64,000 nucleotides of DNA from assembly GCA_014843695.1 (NCBI GenBank), contig CM026394.1, forward strand, positions 33,990,164 through 34,054,163. The letters run 5' to 3'. Shown piece by piece: positions 19,756 through 32,704 of the stretch. Both the position numbers and the translations under genes were made by a program. The stretch is from Archivesica marissinica (lineage: Eukaryota > Mollusca > Bivalvia > Venerida > Vesicomyidae). The notes beneath the pieces were generated by a model. That model saw only the letters and a list, made by a program, of their open reading frames with translations, was not told the origin of the DNA and did not search any database. Position 1 is the stretch's first letter. Every line of letters begins with the position of its first letter.

Positions 19756-21213
19756 TAGGGATGGCAACGAATAGCGATTTTGGTATTCGAATATTCGGTC
19801 GGGAAGGTATTCGAATATTCGAATATTTGATAGAATTCTATCAAAAACTCAAAATCACTCAAACTCTTATAAAAAGTGCGTAAACGTCATCTTCCTGTAA
19901 GGCCATGCAAATATGACGACGACTTATTTAGTTATTGTTATCGGGCACTGTACATTGGTATAAACATTATTTATTCTAACATTTTACATATAAATTAACA
20001 GCAGTATATTGAAAGGGACTAGAACGAAATAAAACATGTATAGTTCTTTTCACTATCAATTGATTGATATACAATAGGCAGGAGAATAATATATATAACA
20101 ATGAATATACGTGAAATCTATTCTAGGTATATGCTAAAGAATTTCAGAAGTTATTGTATTAGTGAGTCAATATAGTTTTGGATGTTAAAAGGAAAATGGT
20201 TAATATTTAAAGGAATATTTAAAGAAAGCTCAAGAACGTGAAATATAAAATTGGAGCACGAGAAGAAGATATTAGTATAAAGAAAAGTGGTTGAACAGGA
20301 TATACATTCATGGGTGTTTTCACAAATAAAACCACACGTTATTTAAAATTGTATGATACATGTACGTGTGGGTAGATGTTGTTGCAAAGTGTCTGTAATA
20401 TGTCATTCTCTGTCTAAACAGTTTTGACATCATAATTAAATAATACCTACCTTAACACCTACTGTACTTATCCGATTACACGATGTGTCTATTAACACAT
20501 GCCATGGATGTAACCACAACATAATTTATTGACACATCCTGGAGCGATTTCTTTTGTATTGGAAGGTTTTATGATTATATATATTCTTTATTACCACCAT
20601 ATAGATGAGCATTTGATACAAATTCAAAAAATACATGTTCAGAATTTATACAAATTTACAATAACAGTATTACAATTATAGCATACATACATTGTTATAT
20701 ACAAGTACAATTTATAATTTATTTACAGTTTAGATATATAATTATCATACATTTTCCCCTGGCACCGACTAAACGAAGCATATGAACACATGTGCGGGCA
20801 AAGATAGAAAGTTAGATATTGCGAAGACACAATATTCCGTCCGACAGACCACATGATGACCCTTAAATACTCTCTCCAATTGAATGTGAGGGGGTATATT
20901 CGTTATATAAATTGTATCAACACGTTCATGTATATACAATATAATTATAATCAAATATATGTGCCAACTAGTCCGTGTACCTGGCATGATCTGAGTGCGA
21001 TGCCATTCATACTAAAACTGAGGATGAAAGTTCCCACACTAATATTAAAGTGGTATATTGTATATACATATAATCGGTGAAGTTGAAAAGGCATGGCAAA
21101 CATATGATACGAACAACCCCACAGTGAGCAATCTTGCCGAAACAAAACACAAGAAAGTTCGTAGGGAGTTAATGTATCTGATGGCTATATTTGCATATTC
21201 GTTGACATCCCTA
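19756..21213. mobile_element. hAT-like non-autonomous transposon, 1458 bp
   Basis: Ends TAGGGATGGCAACGAATA and TATTCGTTGACATCCCTA are inverted repeats (one mismatch in the first 17 bases: GGC versus GTC). It is flanked by a perfect 8-bp direct repeat ATTGATAC (19748-19755 and 21214-21221). An 8-bp duplication with TAGGG-type ends is diagnostic of hAT elements. The left end also has an AT-rich palindromic block (ATTCGAATATTCG repeats, 19783-19830). I find no transposase: the frames inside are below 100 codons and match nothing I recognise. Confidence 0.92.
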
Positions 21214-21221
21214 ATTGATAC

Positions 21222-21685
21222 TGATAATGGACACTGCCATATTAGATTATATATATCTACCCAAGAGAAAGGTTACGATCATCCACACAACGAAGACGGT
21301 CGTCGCCAGATAGGACAGGTCGGTTTTCCTTGAGCATCCTTCTGCACGTGGAGAACCACATGTACAGTTAATATATGTTGCAAGAACGGAATTCCCAAAT
21401 ATCCCATACATACCGTGATCGAGTATCGAACCTGAGACCCCGCAATCACTAATATGTATTGGAAGTGAAGACTTAACATTGTTGTTGTCATCATCATCAT
21501 CATCAACATCCTTCTCATTTTCATCATCTACGTTACTATTTCTAATAATCATTGCTTCTAACCTTAAGTCTTAAACTGCTTGTCTATGATGAATAGAAAA
21601 GTACTATAAACCTGTAATAAATTGTCGAAAAGTTGATCAAAAATAAAAAAGATAATACTAAGCAAAATCTGTAAATCTGGAGTCC
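21222..21685. other. unannotated intronic sequence
   Basis: Contains a short (CAT)n run at about 21489-21508. The minus-strand frame through it is aspartate-rich only because of that microsatellite. Confidence 0.5.
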
Positions 21686-24600
21686 TACACAGTGGCATAT
21701 GGTGCACGGCCATAACATGGCATGAATACACAGTGGCATATGGTGGCACTACCATAACATGGCATGAATACACAGTGGCATATGGTGCACTACCATATCA
21801 TGGCATGAATACACAGTGGCATATGGTGCACTACCATTAAATGACATGAATACACAGTGGCATATGGTGCACTACCATAAAATGGCATGAATACACAGTG
21901 GCATATGGTGCACTACCATAAAATGGCATGAATACACAGTGGCATATGGTGCACTACCATAAAATGGCATGAATACACAGTGGCATATGGTGCACTACCA
22001 TAAAATGGCACGAATACACAGTGGCATATGGTGCACTACCATAAAATGGCATGAATACACAGTGGCATATGGTAGCACTACCATAAAATGACATGAATAC
22101 ACAGTGGCATATGGTGCACTACCATTAAATGACATGAATACACAGTGGCATATGGTGCACTACCATAACATGAATACACAGTGGCATATGGTGCACTACC
22201 ATTAAATGACATGAATACACAGTGGCATATGGTGGCACTACCATTAAATGACATGAATACACAGTGGCATATGGTGCACTACCATAACATGAATACACAG
22301 TGGCATATGGTGGCACTACCATACAATGGCATGAATACACAGTGGCATATGGTGCACTACCATAACATGACATGAATACACAGTGGCATATGGTGCACTA
22401 CCATTAAATGACATGAATACACAGTGGCATATGGTGGCACTACCATAAAATGACATGAATACACAGTGGCATATGGTGCACTACCATAAAATGGCATGAA
22501 TACACAGTGGCATATGGTGGCACTACCATTAAATGACATGAATACACAGTGGCATATGGTGGCACTACCATTAAATGACATGAATACACAGTGGCATATG
22601 GTGCACTACCATAACATGAATACACAGTGGCATATGGTGCACTACCATTAAATGACATGAATACACAGTGGCATATGGTGGCACTACCATAAAATGACAT
22701 GAATACACAGTGGCATATGGTGCACTACCATAAAATGGCATGAATACACAGTGGCATATGGTGGCACTACCATTAAATGACATGAATACACAGTGGCATA
22801 TGATGCACTACCATTAAATGACATGAATACACAGTGGCATATGGTGCACTACCATTAAATGACATGAATACACAGTGGCATATGGTGGCACTACCATAAA
22901 ATGACATGAATACACAGTGGCATATGGTGGCACTACCATAAAATGGCATGAATACACAGTGGCATATGGTGGCACTACCATAAAATGACATGAATACACA
23001 GTGGCATATGGTGGCACTACCATAAAATGACATGAATACACAATGGCATATGGTGGCACTACCATAAAATGACATGAATACACAGTGGCATATGGTGCAC
23101 TACCATAAAATGGCATGAATACACAGTGGCATATGGTGGCACTACCATAAAATGACATGAATACACAGTGGCATATGGTGCACTACCATAAAATGACATG
23201 AATACACAGTGGCATATGGTGGCTCTACCATAACATGGCATGAATACACAGTGGCATATGGTGGCTCTACCATAAAATGACATGAATACACAGTGGCATA
23301 TGGTGGCACTACCATAAAATGACATGAATACACAGTGGCATATGGTGCACTACCATAACATGGCATGAATACACAGTGGCATATGGTGGCTCTACCATAA
23401 AATGACATGAATACACAGTGGCATATGGTGGCACTACCATAAAATGGCATGAATACACAGTGGCATATGGTGCACTACCATACAATGGCATGAATACACA
23501 GTGGCATATGGTGCACTACCATACAATGGCATGAATACACAGTGGCATATGGTGGCACTACCATTAAATGGCATGAATACACAGTGGCATATGGTGCACT
23601 ACCATACAATGGCATGACTACACAGTGGCGTATGGTGCACTACCATAAAATGACATGAATACACAGTGGCATATGGTGCACTACCATAAAATGGCATGAA
23701 TACACAGTGGCATATGGTGCACTACCATTAAATGACATGAATACACAGTGGCATATGGTGGCACTACCATAAAATGACATGAATACACAGTGGCATATGG
23801 TGCACTACCATTAAATGACATGAATACACAGTGGCATAAGGTGCACTACCATTAAATGACATGAATACACAGTGGCATATGGTGGCACTACCATAAAATG
23901 ACATGAATACACAGTGGCATATGGTGGCACTACCATAACATGACATGAATACACAGTGGCACTACCATAACATGTCATGAATACACAGTGGCATATGGTG
24001 GCACTACCATAAAATGACATGAATACACAGTGGCATATGGTGACACTACCATAACATGTCATGAATACACAGTGGCATATGGTGGCACTACCATAAATGT
24101 CATGAATACACAGTGGCATATGGTGGCACTACCATAAAATAACATGAATACACAGTGGCATATGGTGGCACTACCATAAAATGACATGACTACACAGTGG
24201 CATATGGTGGCACTACCATAACATGTCATGAATACACAGTGGCATATGGTGCACTACCATAAAATGACATGAATACACAGTGGCATATGGTGCACTACCA
24301 TTAAATGACATGAATACACAGTGGCACTACCATAAAATGACATGAATACACAGTGGCATATGGTGCACTACCATAAAATGGCATGAATACACAGTGGCAT
24401 ATGGTGGCACTACCATAAAATGACATGAATACACAGTGGCATATGGTGGCACTACCATAAAATGGCATGAATACACAGTGGCATATGGTGGCACTACCAT
24501 AAAATGGCATGAATACACAGTGGCATATGGTGGCACTACCATAAAATGACATGAATACACAGTGGCATATGGTGGCACTACCATAAAATGACATGAATAC

Positions 24601-27600
24601 ACAGTGGCATATGGTGGCACTACCATAAAATGACATGAATACACAGTGGCATATGGTGGCTCTACCATAACATGGCATGAATACACAGTGGCTCTACCAT
24701 AAAATGACATGAATACACAGTGGCATATGGTGGCACTACCATAAAATGACATGAATACACAGTGGCATATGGTGCACTACCATACAATGGCATGAATACA
24801 CAGTGGCATATGGTGCACTACCATACAATGGCATGAATACACAGTGGCATATGGTGCACTACCATAAAATGACATGAATACACAGTGGCATATGGTGGCA
24901 CTACCATTAAATGACATGAATACACAGTGGCATATGGTGCACTACCATAAAATGACATGAATACACAGTGACATATGGTGGCACTACCATAAAATGACAT
25001 GAATACACAGTGGCATATGGTGCACTACCATAAAATGACATGAATACACAGTGGCATATGGTGCACTACCATAAAATGACATGAATACACAGTGACATAT
25101 GGTGGCACTACCATAAAATGACATGAATACACAGTGGCATATGGTGCACTACCATAAAATGACATGAATACACAGTGGCATATGGTGCACTACCATAAAA
25201 TGACATGAATACACAGTGGCATATGGTGCACTACCATAAAATGACATGAATACACAGTGGCATATGGTGGCACTACCATAAAATGACATGAATACACAGT
25301 GGCATATGGTGCACTACCATAAAATGACATGAATACACAGTGGCATATGGTGGCACTACCATAAAATGACATGAATACACAGTGGCATATGGTGCACTAC
25401 CATAAAATGACATGAATACACAGTGGCATATGGTGCACTACCATAAAATGACATGAATACACAGTGGCATATGGTGCACTACCATAAAATGGCATGAATA
25501 CACAGTGGCATATGGTGGCACTACCATTAAATGACATGAATACACAGTGGCATATGGTGGCACTACCATAAAATGACATGAATACACAGTGGCATATGGT
25601 GCACTACCATAAAATGACATGAATACACAGTGGCATATGGTGGCACTACCATTAAATGACATGAATACACAGTGGCATATGGTGGCACTACCATAAAATG
25701 ACATGAATACACAGTGGCATATGGTGCACTACCATAAAATGACATGAATACACAGTGGCATATGGTGGCACTACCATTAAATGACATGAATACACAGTGG
25801 CATATGGTGCACTACCATAAAATGACATGAATACACAGTGGCATATGGTGCACTACCATAAAATGGCATGAATACACAGTGGCATATGGTGGCACTACCA
25901 TTAAATGACATGAATACACAGTGGCATATGGTGGCACTACCATAAAATGACATGAATACACAGTGGCATATGGTGCACTACCATAAAATGGCATGAATAC
26001 ACAGTGGCATATGGTGGCACTACCATTAAATGACATGAATACACAGTGGCATATGGTGGCACTACCATAAAATGACATGACTACACAGTGGCATATGGTG
26101 GCACTACCATAACATGTCATGAATACACAGTGGCATATGGTGCACTACCATAACATGACATGAATACACAGTGGCATATGGTGCACTACCATTAAATGAC
26201 ATGAATACACAGTGGCATATGGTGGCACTACCATTAAATGACATGAATACACAGTGGCATATGGTGGCTCTACCATAAAATGACATGAATACACAGTGGC
26301 ATATGGTGGCACTACCATTAAATGACATGAATACGCAGTGACATATGGTGGCACTACCATAACATGACATGAATACACAGTGGCATATGGTGCACTACCA
26401 TAAAATGACATGAATACACAGTGGCATATGGTGCACTAACATAAAATGGCATGAATACACAGTGGCATATGGTGCACTACCATAAAATGACATGAATACA
26501 CAGTGGCATATGGTGGCACTACCATAAAATGACATGACTACACAGTGGCACTACCATAACATGTCATGAATACACAGTGGCATTTGGTGCACTACCATAA
26601 CATGACATGAATACACAGTGGCATATGGTGCACTACCATTAAATGACATGAATACACAGTGGCATATGGTGGCACTACCATTAAATGACATGAATACACA
26701 GTGACATATGGTGGCTCTACCATAAAATGACATGAATACACAGTGGCATATGGTGGCACTACCATTAAATGACATGAATACACAGTGGCATATGGTGGCA
26801 CTACCATAAAATGGCATGAATACACAGTGGCATATGGTGGCACTACCATAAAATGTCATGAATACACAGTGGCATATGGTGGCACTACCATAAAATGACA
26901 TGAATACACAGTGGCATATGGTGGCACTACCATAAAATGACATGACTACACAGTGACATGGTGGCACTACCATAACATGTCATGAATACACAGTGGCATA
27001 TGGTGCACTACCATTAAATGACATGTATACACAGTGGCATATGGTGCACTACCATACAATGACATGAATACACAGTGGTATATGGTGGCACTACCATAAA
27101 ATGACATGAATACACAGTGGCATATGGTGCACTACCATAAAATGGCATGAATACACAGTGGCATATGGTGGCACTACCATAAAATGACATGAATACACAG
27201 TGGCATATGGTGCACTACCATAAAATGACATGAATACACAGTGGCATATGGTGGCACTACCATACAATGACATGAATACACAGTGGCATATGGTGCACTA
27301 CCATAAAATGACATGAATACACAGTGGCATATGGTGGCACTACCATAAAATGACATGAATACACAGTGGCATATGGTGCACTACCATAAAATGACATGAA
27401 TACACAGTGGCATATGGTGGCACTACCATACAATGACATGAATACACAGTGGCATATGGTGCACTACCATAAAATGACATGAATACACAGTGGCATATGG
27501 TGGCACTACCATAAAATGACATGAATACACAGTGGCATATGGTGCACTACCATAAAATGACATGAATACACAGTGGCATATGGTGGCACTACCATACAAT

Positions 27601-29630
27601 GACATGAATACACAGTGGCATATGGTGCACTACCATAAAATGACATGAATACACAGTGGCATATGGTGGCACTACCATAAAATGACATGAATACACAGTG
27701 GCATATGGTGCACTACCATAAAATGACATGAATACACAGTGGCATATGGTGCACTACCATAAATGACATGAATACACAGTGGCATATGGTGGCACTACCA
27801 TAAAATGACATGAATACACAGTGGCATATGGTGCACTACCATAAAATGACATGAATACACAGTGGCATATGGTGCACTACCATACAATGACATGAATACA
27901 CAGTGGCATATGGTGGCACTACCATAAAATGACATGAATACACAGTGGCATATGGTGCACTACCATAAAATGACATGAATACACAGTGGCATATGGTGCA
28001 CTACCATAAAATGACATGAATACACAGTGGCATATGGTGCACTACCATAAAATGACATGAATACACAGTGGCATATGGTGGCACTACCATAAAATGACAT
28101 GAATACACAGTGGCATATGGTGCACTACCATAAAATGACATGAATACACAGTGGCATATGGTGCACTACCATAAAATGGCATGAATACACAGTGGCATAT
28201 GGTGGCACTACCATAAAATGACATGAATACACAGTGGCATATGGTGCACTACCATAAAATGACATGAATACACAGTGGCATATGGTGGCACTACCATAAA
28301 ATGACATGAATACACAGTGGCATATGGTGGCACTACCATAAAATGTCATGAATACACAGTGGCATATGGTGCACTACCATAACATGACATGAATACACAG
28401 TGGCATATGGTGCACTACCATAAAATGACATGAATACACAGTGGCATATGGTGGCACTACCATAAAATGACATGAATACACAGTGGCATATGGTGGCACT
28501 ACCATAAATGACATGAATACACAGTGACATATGGTGGCACTACCATAACATGACATGAATACACAGTGACATATGGTGGCACTACCATTAAATGACATGA
28601 ATACACAGTGGCATATGGTGGCTCTACCATAAAATGACATGAATACACAGTGGCATATGGTGGCACTACCATAAATGACATGAATACACAGTGACATATG
28701 GTGGCACTACCATAACATGACATGAATACACAGTGGCATATGGTGCACTACCATAAAATGACATGAATACACAGTGGCATATGGTGCACTACCATAAAAT
28801 GACATGAATACACAGTGGCATATGGTGCACTACCATAAAATGGCATGAATACACAGTGGCATATGGTGCACTACCATAAAATGACATGAATACACAGTGG
28901 CATATGGTGGCACTACCATAAAATGACATGAATACACAGTGGCATATGGTGGCACTACCATAACATGACATGAATACACAGTGGCATATGGTGCACTACC
29001 ATTAAATGACATGAATACACAGTGGCATATGGTGGCACTACCATAACATGACATGAATACACAGTGGCATATGGTGGCACTACCATAACATGACATGAAT
29101 ACACAGTGGCATATGGTGGCACTACGATAACATGACATGAATACACAGTTACACTACCATAAAATGTCATGAATACACAGTGGCATATGGTGGCACTACC
29201 ATAACATGACATGAATACACAGTTACACTACCATAAAATGTCATGAATACACAGTGGCATATGGTGGCACTACCATAACATGACATGAATACACAGTTAC
29301 ACTACCATAAAATGTCATGAATACACAGTGGCATATGGTGGCACTACCATAACATGACATGAATACACAGTTAAACTACCATAAAATGACATGAATACAC
29401 AGTGGCATATGGTGCACTACCATAAAATGACATGAATACACAGTCATACACTACCATAAAATGACATGAATACACAGTGGCATATGGTGCACTACCATAA
29501 AATGACATGAATACACAGTCATACACTACCATAAAATGACATGAATACACAGTGGCATATGGTGGCACTACCATAAAATGACATGAATACACAGTGGCAT
29601 ATGGTGGCACTACCATACAATGACATGAAT
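21686..29630. repeat. 41/42-bp satellite, block 1 (about 190 units)
   Basis: Unit GACATGAATACACAGTGGCAT then ATGGTGCACTACCATAAAAT (41 bp). A 42-bp form has GGTGGCACTACC. Variant sites are AAAATG/ATTAAATG/ACAATG/AACATG and GACATG/GGCATG/GTCATG. Units with internal deletions (CATAACATGAATACAC or CAGTGGCACTACC) recur. Between about 27091 and 27770 the 41- and 42-bp forms alternate strictly, giving an 83-bp dimer. ATGGT-GCACT-ACCAT in each unit can form a small hairpin. Confidence 0.97.
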
Positions 29631-29820
29631 AAATTAGTGTCTAGATGCACTACAATGCCTGTTATCTGTACCATATTGCATCACATTACTTATCACATTA
29701 TGTTACCTGCAATCCTGTTGTTATGAACATATTTTCTAGTTGTTATTCAAGGTAACGTAATACGTTTTGCTTCCATACTTTAGAAAATACACAGGAAATT
29801 GTGTTTAGAATGTGTAACTG
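29631..29820. other. spacer between satellite and 18-bp array, copy 1
   Basis: Low-copy sequence identical in appearance to 40623-40812. No gene recognised. Confidence 0.6.
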
Positions 29821-30247
29821 TGTCAGACAGCTGACCCTGATCACACAGTTGACCCTGATCAGACAGCTGACCCTGATCAGACAGTTGACCCTGATCAGAC
29901 AGCTGACCCTGATCAGACAGCTGACCCTGATCAGACAGTTGACCCTGATCAGACAGCTGACCCTGATCAGACAGTTGACCCTGATCAGACAGCTGACCCT
30001 GATCAGACAGTTGACCCTGATCAGACAGTTGACCCTGATCAGACAATTGACCCTGATCAGACAGATGACCCTGATCAGACAGCTGACCCTGATCAGACAG
30101 TTGACCCTGATCAGACAGTTGACCCTGATCAGACAGATGACCCTGATCAGACAGCTGACCCTGATCAGACAGTTGACCCTGATCAGACAGTTGACCCTGA
30201 TCAGACAGATGACCCTGATCAGACAGCTGACCCTGATCAGACAGCTT
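29821..30247. repeat. 18-bp minisatellite, copy 1 (about 24 units)
   Basis: Unit CTGATCAGACAGTTGACC with C/T/A variation (CAGCTG, CAGTTG, CAGATG). TGATCA palindromes recur every 18 bp. Frames on both strands (29780-30292 minus, 29801-30250 plus) are pure repeat. Confidence 0.95.
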
Positions 30248-30360
30248 TGACTGCCATACTGATCTATGTATAGAATTATTGCAAAACTTCAAATTGTATG
30301 TTTATTCCGAAAGTTTAATTATCAATAATTACATTGACAATATTTTTTATTTTGTCAATA

Positions 30361-30920
30361 CAGTCAAACCTGTGTTAGTGGTCACCTCTATTATGTACAG
30401 TCAAATCTGTGTTAGTGGTCACCTCTATTAAGTACAGTCAAACCTGTGTTAGTGGTCACCTCTATTAAGTACAGTCAAACCTGTGTTAGTGGTCACCTCT
30501 ATTAAGTACAGTCAAACCTGTGTTAGTGGTCACCTCTATTAAGTACAGTCAAACCTGTGTTAGTGGTCACCTCTATTAAGTACAGTCAAACCTGTGTTAG
30601 TGGTCACCTCTATTAAGTACAGTCAAACCTGTGTTAGTGGTCACCTCTATTAAGTACAGTCAAACCTGTGTTAGTGGTCACCTCTATTAAGTACAGTCAA
30701 ACCTGTGTTAGTGGTCACCTCTATTAAGCAACCGGCCTGCATTAAGCAACCAGTTTCCAGATTCCCAATATGGTGTTTTGTTAAACATTTGACCTTCTAT
30801 TATTCTATTCCACATTCCCATTATGTTACTTTAATATAACTTTGACCTCTATTAAGCAGCCACCTGTGCTAAGCAGCCACTTTCTGTGATTCCCTTGGCT
30901 GCTTGAGACAGGTTTGACTG
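30361..30920. mobile_element. pogo/Tc1-like MITE (element C) with amplified left end, copy 1
   Basis: The left terminus plus adjoining sequence (TACAGTCAAACCTGTGTTAG then TGGTCACCTCTATTAAG, 37 bp) is repeated about ten times (30359-30728) before the normal element body. It ends ACAGGTTTGACTG at 30920 and TA. Each unit carries a complete left transposon end. Confidence 0.93.
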
Positions 30921-31195
30921 TAATTACATTGTCAATATTTTTTTTTTGGCCTCCTACGGACATTCCAGACAGAATCCGAGAAACCAAAAAATACAAATCT
31001 CCGTCTTTAAATATAATAAATTTGTGTCGGTACATGTATAAAATTCAAATCTTTGTTGCATTGTTTACGCATGTCTTTATGTTTAAACTGTGTTTCTTCA
31101 ATCTGTAAACAATCACTGTAACGTTGCATCTAAATGTTTCACTGTATTCTATACTTTTGATAAAATGTTACGTACCACTTTACCAAAGGGAAGAT
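30921..31195. other. unannotated block, copy 1
   Basis: The minus-strand frame 30826-31035 and plus-strand frame 30914-31108 are reproduced identically at 41801-42010 and 41889-42083, but this reflects duplicated DNA. No recognised protein. Confidence 0.5.
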
Positions 31196-31378
31196 TGAAC
31201 ATTCTGTGGCCACTGTAACTGATCATGACCGCGTCTCTTTTAATATGAAAAAGTTGGCAGTTTCTTACGGAGGTTAGTGCACCAAGTACTGGTTAACCGC
31301 TGGAGCCTGCCCAGGAAATGTGTTGTTAGGTAAACTGCCCGTCGCTCAAATGGGTAACCGGAAGCGACGTTAAATAAA
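31196..31378 (+). mobile_element. SINE1-related copy with a different tail, copy 1
   Basis: ATATGAAAAAGTTGGCAG, GTGCACCAAGTACTGGTTAA and CTGGAGCCTGCCCAGGAAA are SINE1 body. The tail instead reads GTCGCTCAAATGGGTAACCG and AAGCGACGTTAAATAAACTT. The head is damaged. This is a chimera or subfamily with another 3' domain. Confidence 0.8.
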
Positions 31379-31537
31379 CTTAAATAAAAAATTATTAGTA
31401 TTATATCCTTTGTTGTCACAAGTTATTATCTGATGCCCCGTTGTGTTCCTGCATGATTTTGTACTGTTTCAGTTTCAATGGATCGCCAGCCTTGAATTTT
31501 GGTAATATTCAGTTGTTTTACCAGGCAATAGAACATC

Positions 31538-31704
31538 TACCACTAGTGCTACCAAACCAGTCCCCCAGTCGCTAGTATATGCTACCAAACCAGTCCCCCA
31601 GTCGCTAGTATATGCTACCAAACCAGTCCCCCAGTCACTAGTATATGCTACCAAACCAGTCCCCCAGTCACTAGTATATGCTACCAAACCAGTCCCCCAG
31701 TCGC
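31538..31704. repeat. 33-bp minisatellite, truncated by the gap
   Basis: Five units of ACCAAACCAGTCCCCCAGTC then GCTAGTATATGCT or ACTAGTATATGCT. The order of G/A variants (G,G,A,A,G) is the same as the first five units at 42513-42679. Confidence 0.95.
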
Positions 31705-32704
31705 NNNNNNNNNNNNNNNNNNNNNNNNNNNNNNNNNNNNNNNNNNNNNNNNNNNNNNNNNNNNNNNNNNNNNNNNNNNNNNNNNNNNNNNNNNNNNNNN
31801 NNNNNNNNNNNNNNNNNNNNNNNNNNNNNNNNNNNNNNNNNNNNNNNNNNNNNNNNNNNNNNNNNNNNNNNNNNNNNNNNNNNNNNNNNNNNNNNNNNNN
31901 NNNNNNNNNNNNNNNNNNNNNNNNNNNNNNNNNNNNNNNNNNNNNNNNNNNNNNNNNNNNNNNNNNNNNNNNNNNNNNNNNNNNNNNNNNNNNNNNNNNN
32001 NNNNNNNNNNNNNNNNNNNNNNNNNNNNNNNNNNNNNNNNNNNNNNNNNNNNNNNNNNNNNNNNNNNNNNNNNNNNNNNNNNNNNNNNNNNNNNNNNNNN
32101 NNNNNNNNNNNNNNNNNNNNNNNNNNNNNNNNNNNNNNNNNNNNNNNNNNNNNNNNNNNNNNNNNNNNNNNNNNNNNNNNNNNNNNNNNNNNNNNNNNNN
32201 NNNNNNNNNNNNNNNNNNNNNNNNNNNNNNNNNNNNNNNNNNNNNNNNNNNNNNNNNNNNNNNNNNNNNNNNNNNNNNNNNNNNNNNNNNNNNNNNNNNN
32301 NNNNNNNNNNNNNNNNNNNNNNNNNNNNNNNNNNNNNNNNNNNNNNNNNNNNNNNNNNNNNNNNNNNNNNNNNNNNNNNNNNNNNNNNNNNNNNNNNNNN
32401 NNNNNNNNNNNNNNNNNNNNNNNNNNNNNNNNNNNNNNNNNNNNNNNNNNNNNNNNNNNNNNNNNNNNNNNNNNNNNNNNNNNNNNNNNNNNNNNNNNNN
32501 NNNNNNNNNNNNNNNNNNNNNNNNNNNNNNNNNNNNNNNNNNNNNNNNNNNNNNNNNNNNNNNNNNNNNNNNNNNNNNNNNNNNNNNNNNNNNNNNNNNN
32601 NNNNNNNNNNNNNNNNNNNNNNNNNNNNNNNNNNNNNNNNNNNNNNNNNNNNNNNNNNNNNNNNNNNNNNNNNNNNNNNNNNNNNNNNNNNNNNNNNNNN
32701 NNNN
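31705..32704. other. assembly gap, exactly 1000 N
   Basis: The round number indicates a placeholder of unknown true size. Any open frame running through it is meaningless. Confidence 0.99.

Noticed and set aside
21247..21552. Aspartate-rich minus-strand protein
   Set aside because: Composition comes from a CAT microsatellite; no conserved motif or exon borders.
29780..30292. 170-codon QLSDQG-repeat frame (and 40772-41230)
   Set aside because: 18-bp array; both strands open; number of units differs between the two copies.
30826..31035. 69-codon frame conserved identically at 41801-42010
   Set aside because: Identity is due to duplicated DNA at the gap, including non-coding flanks; no protein family recognised.
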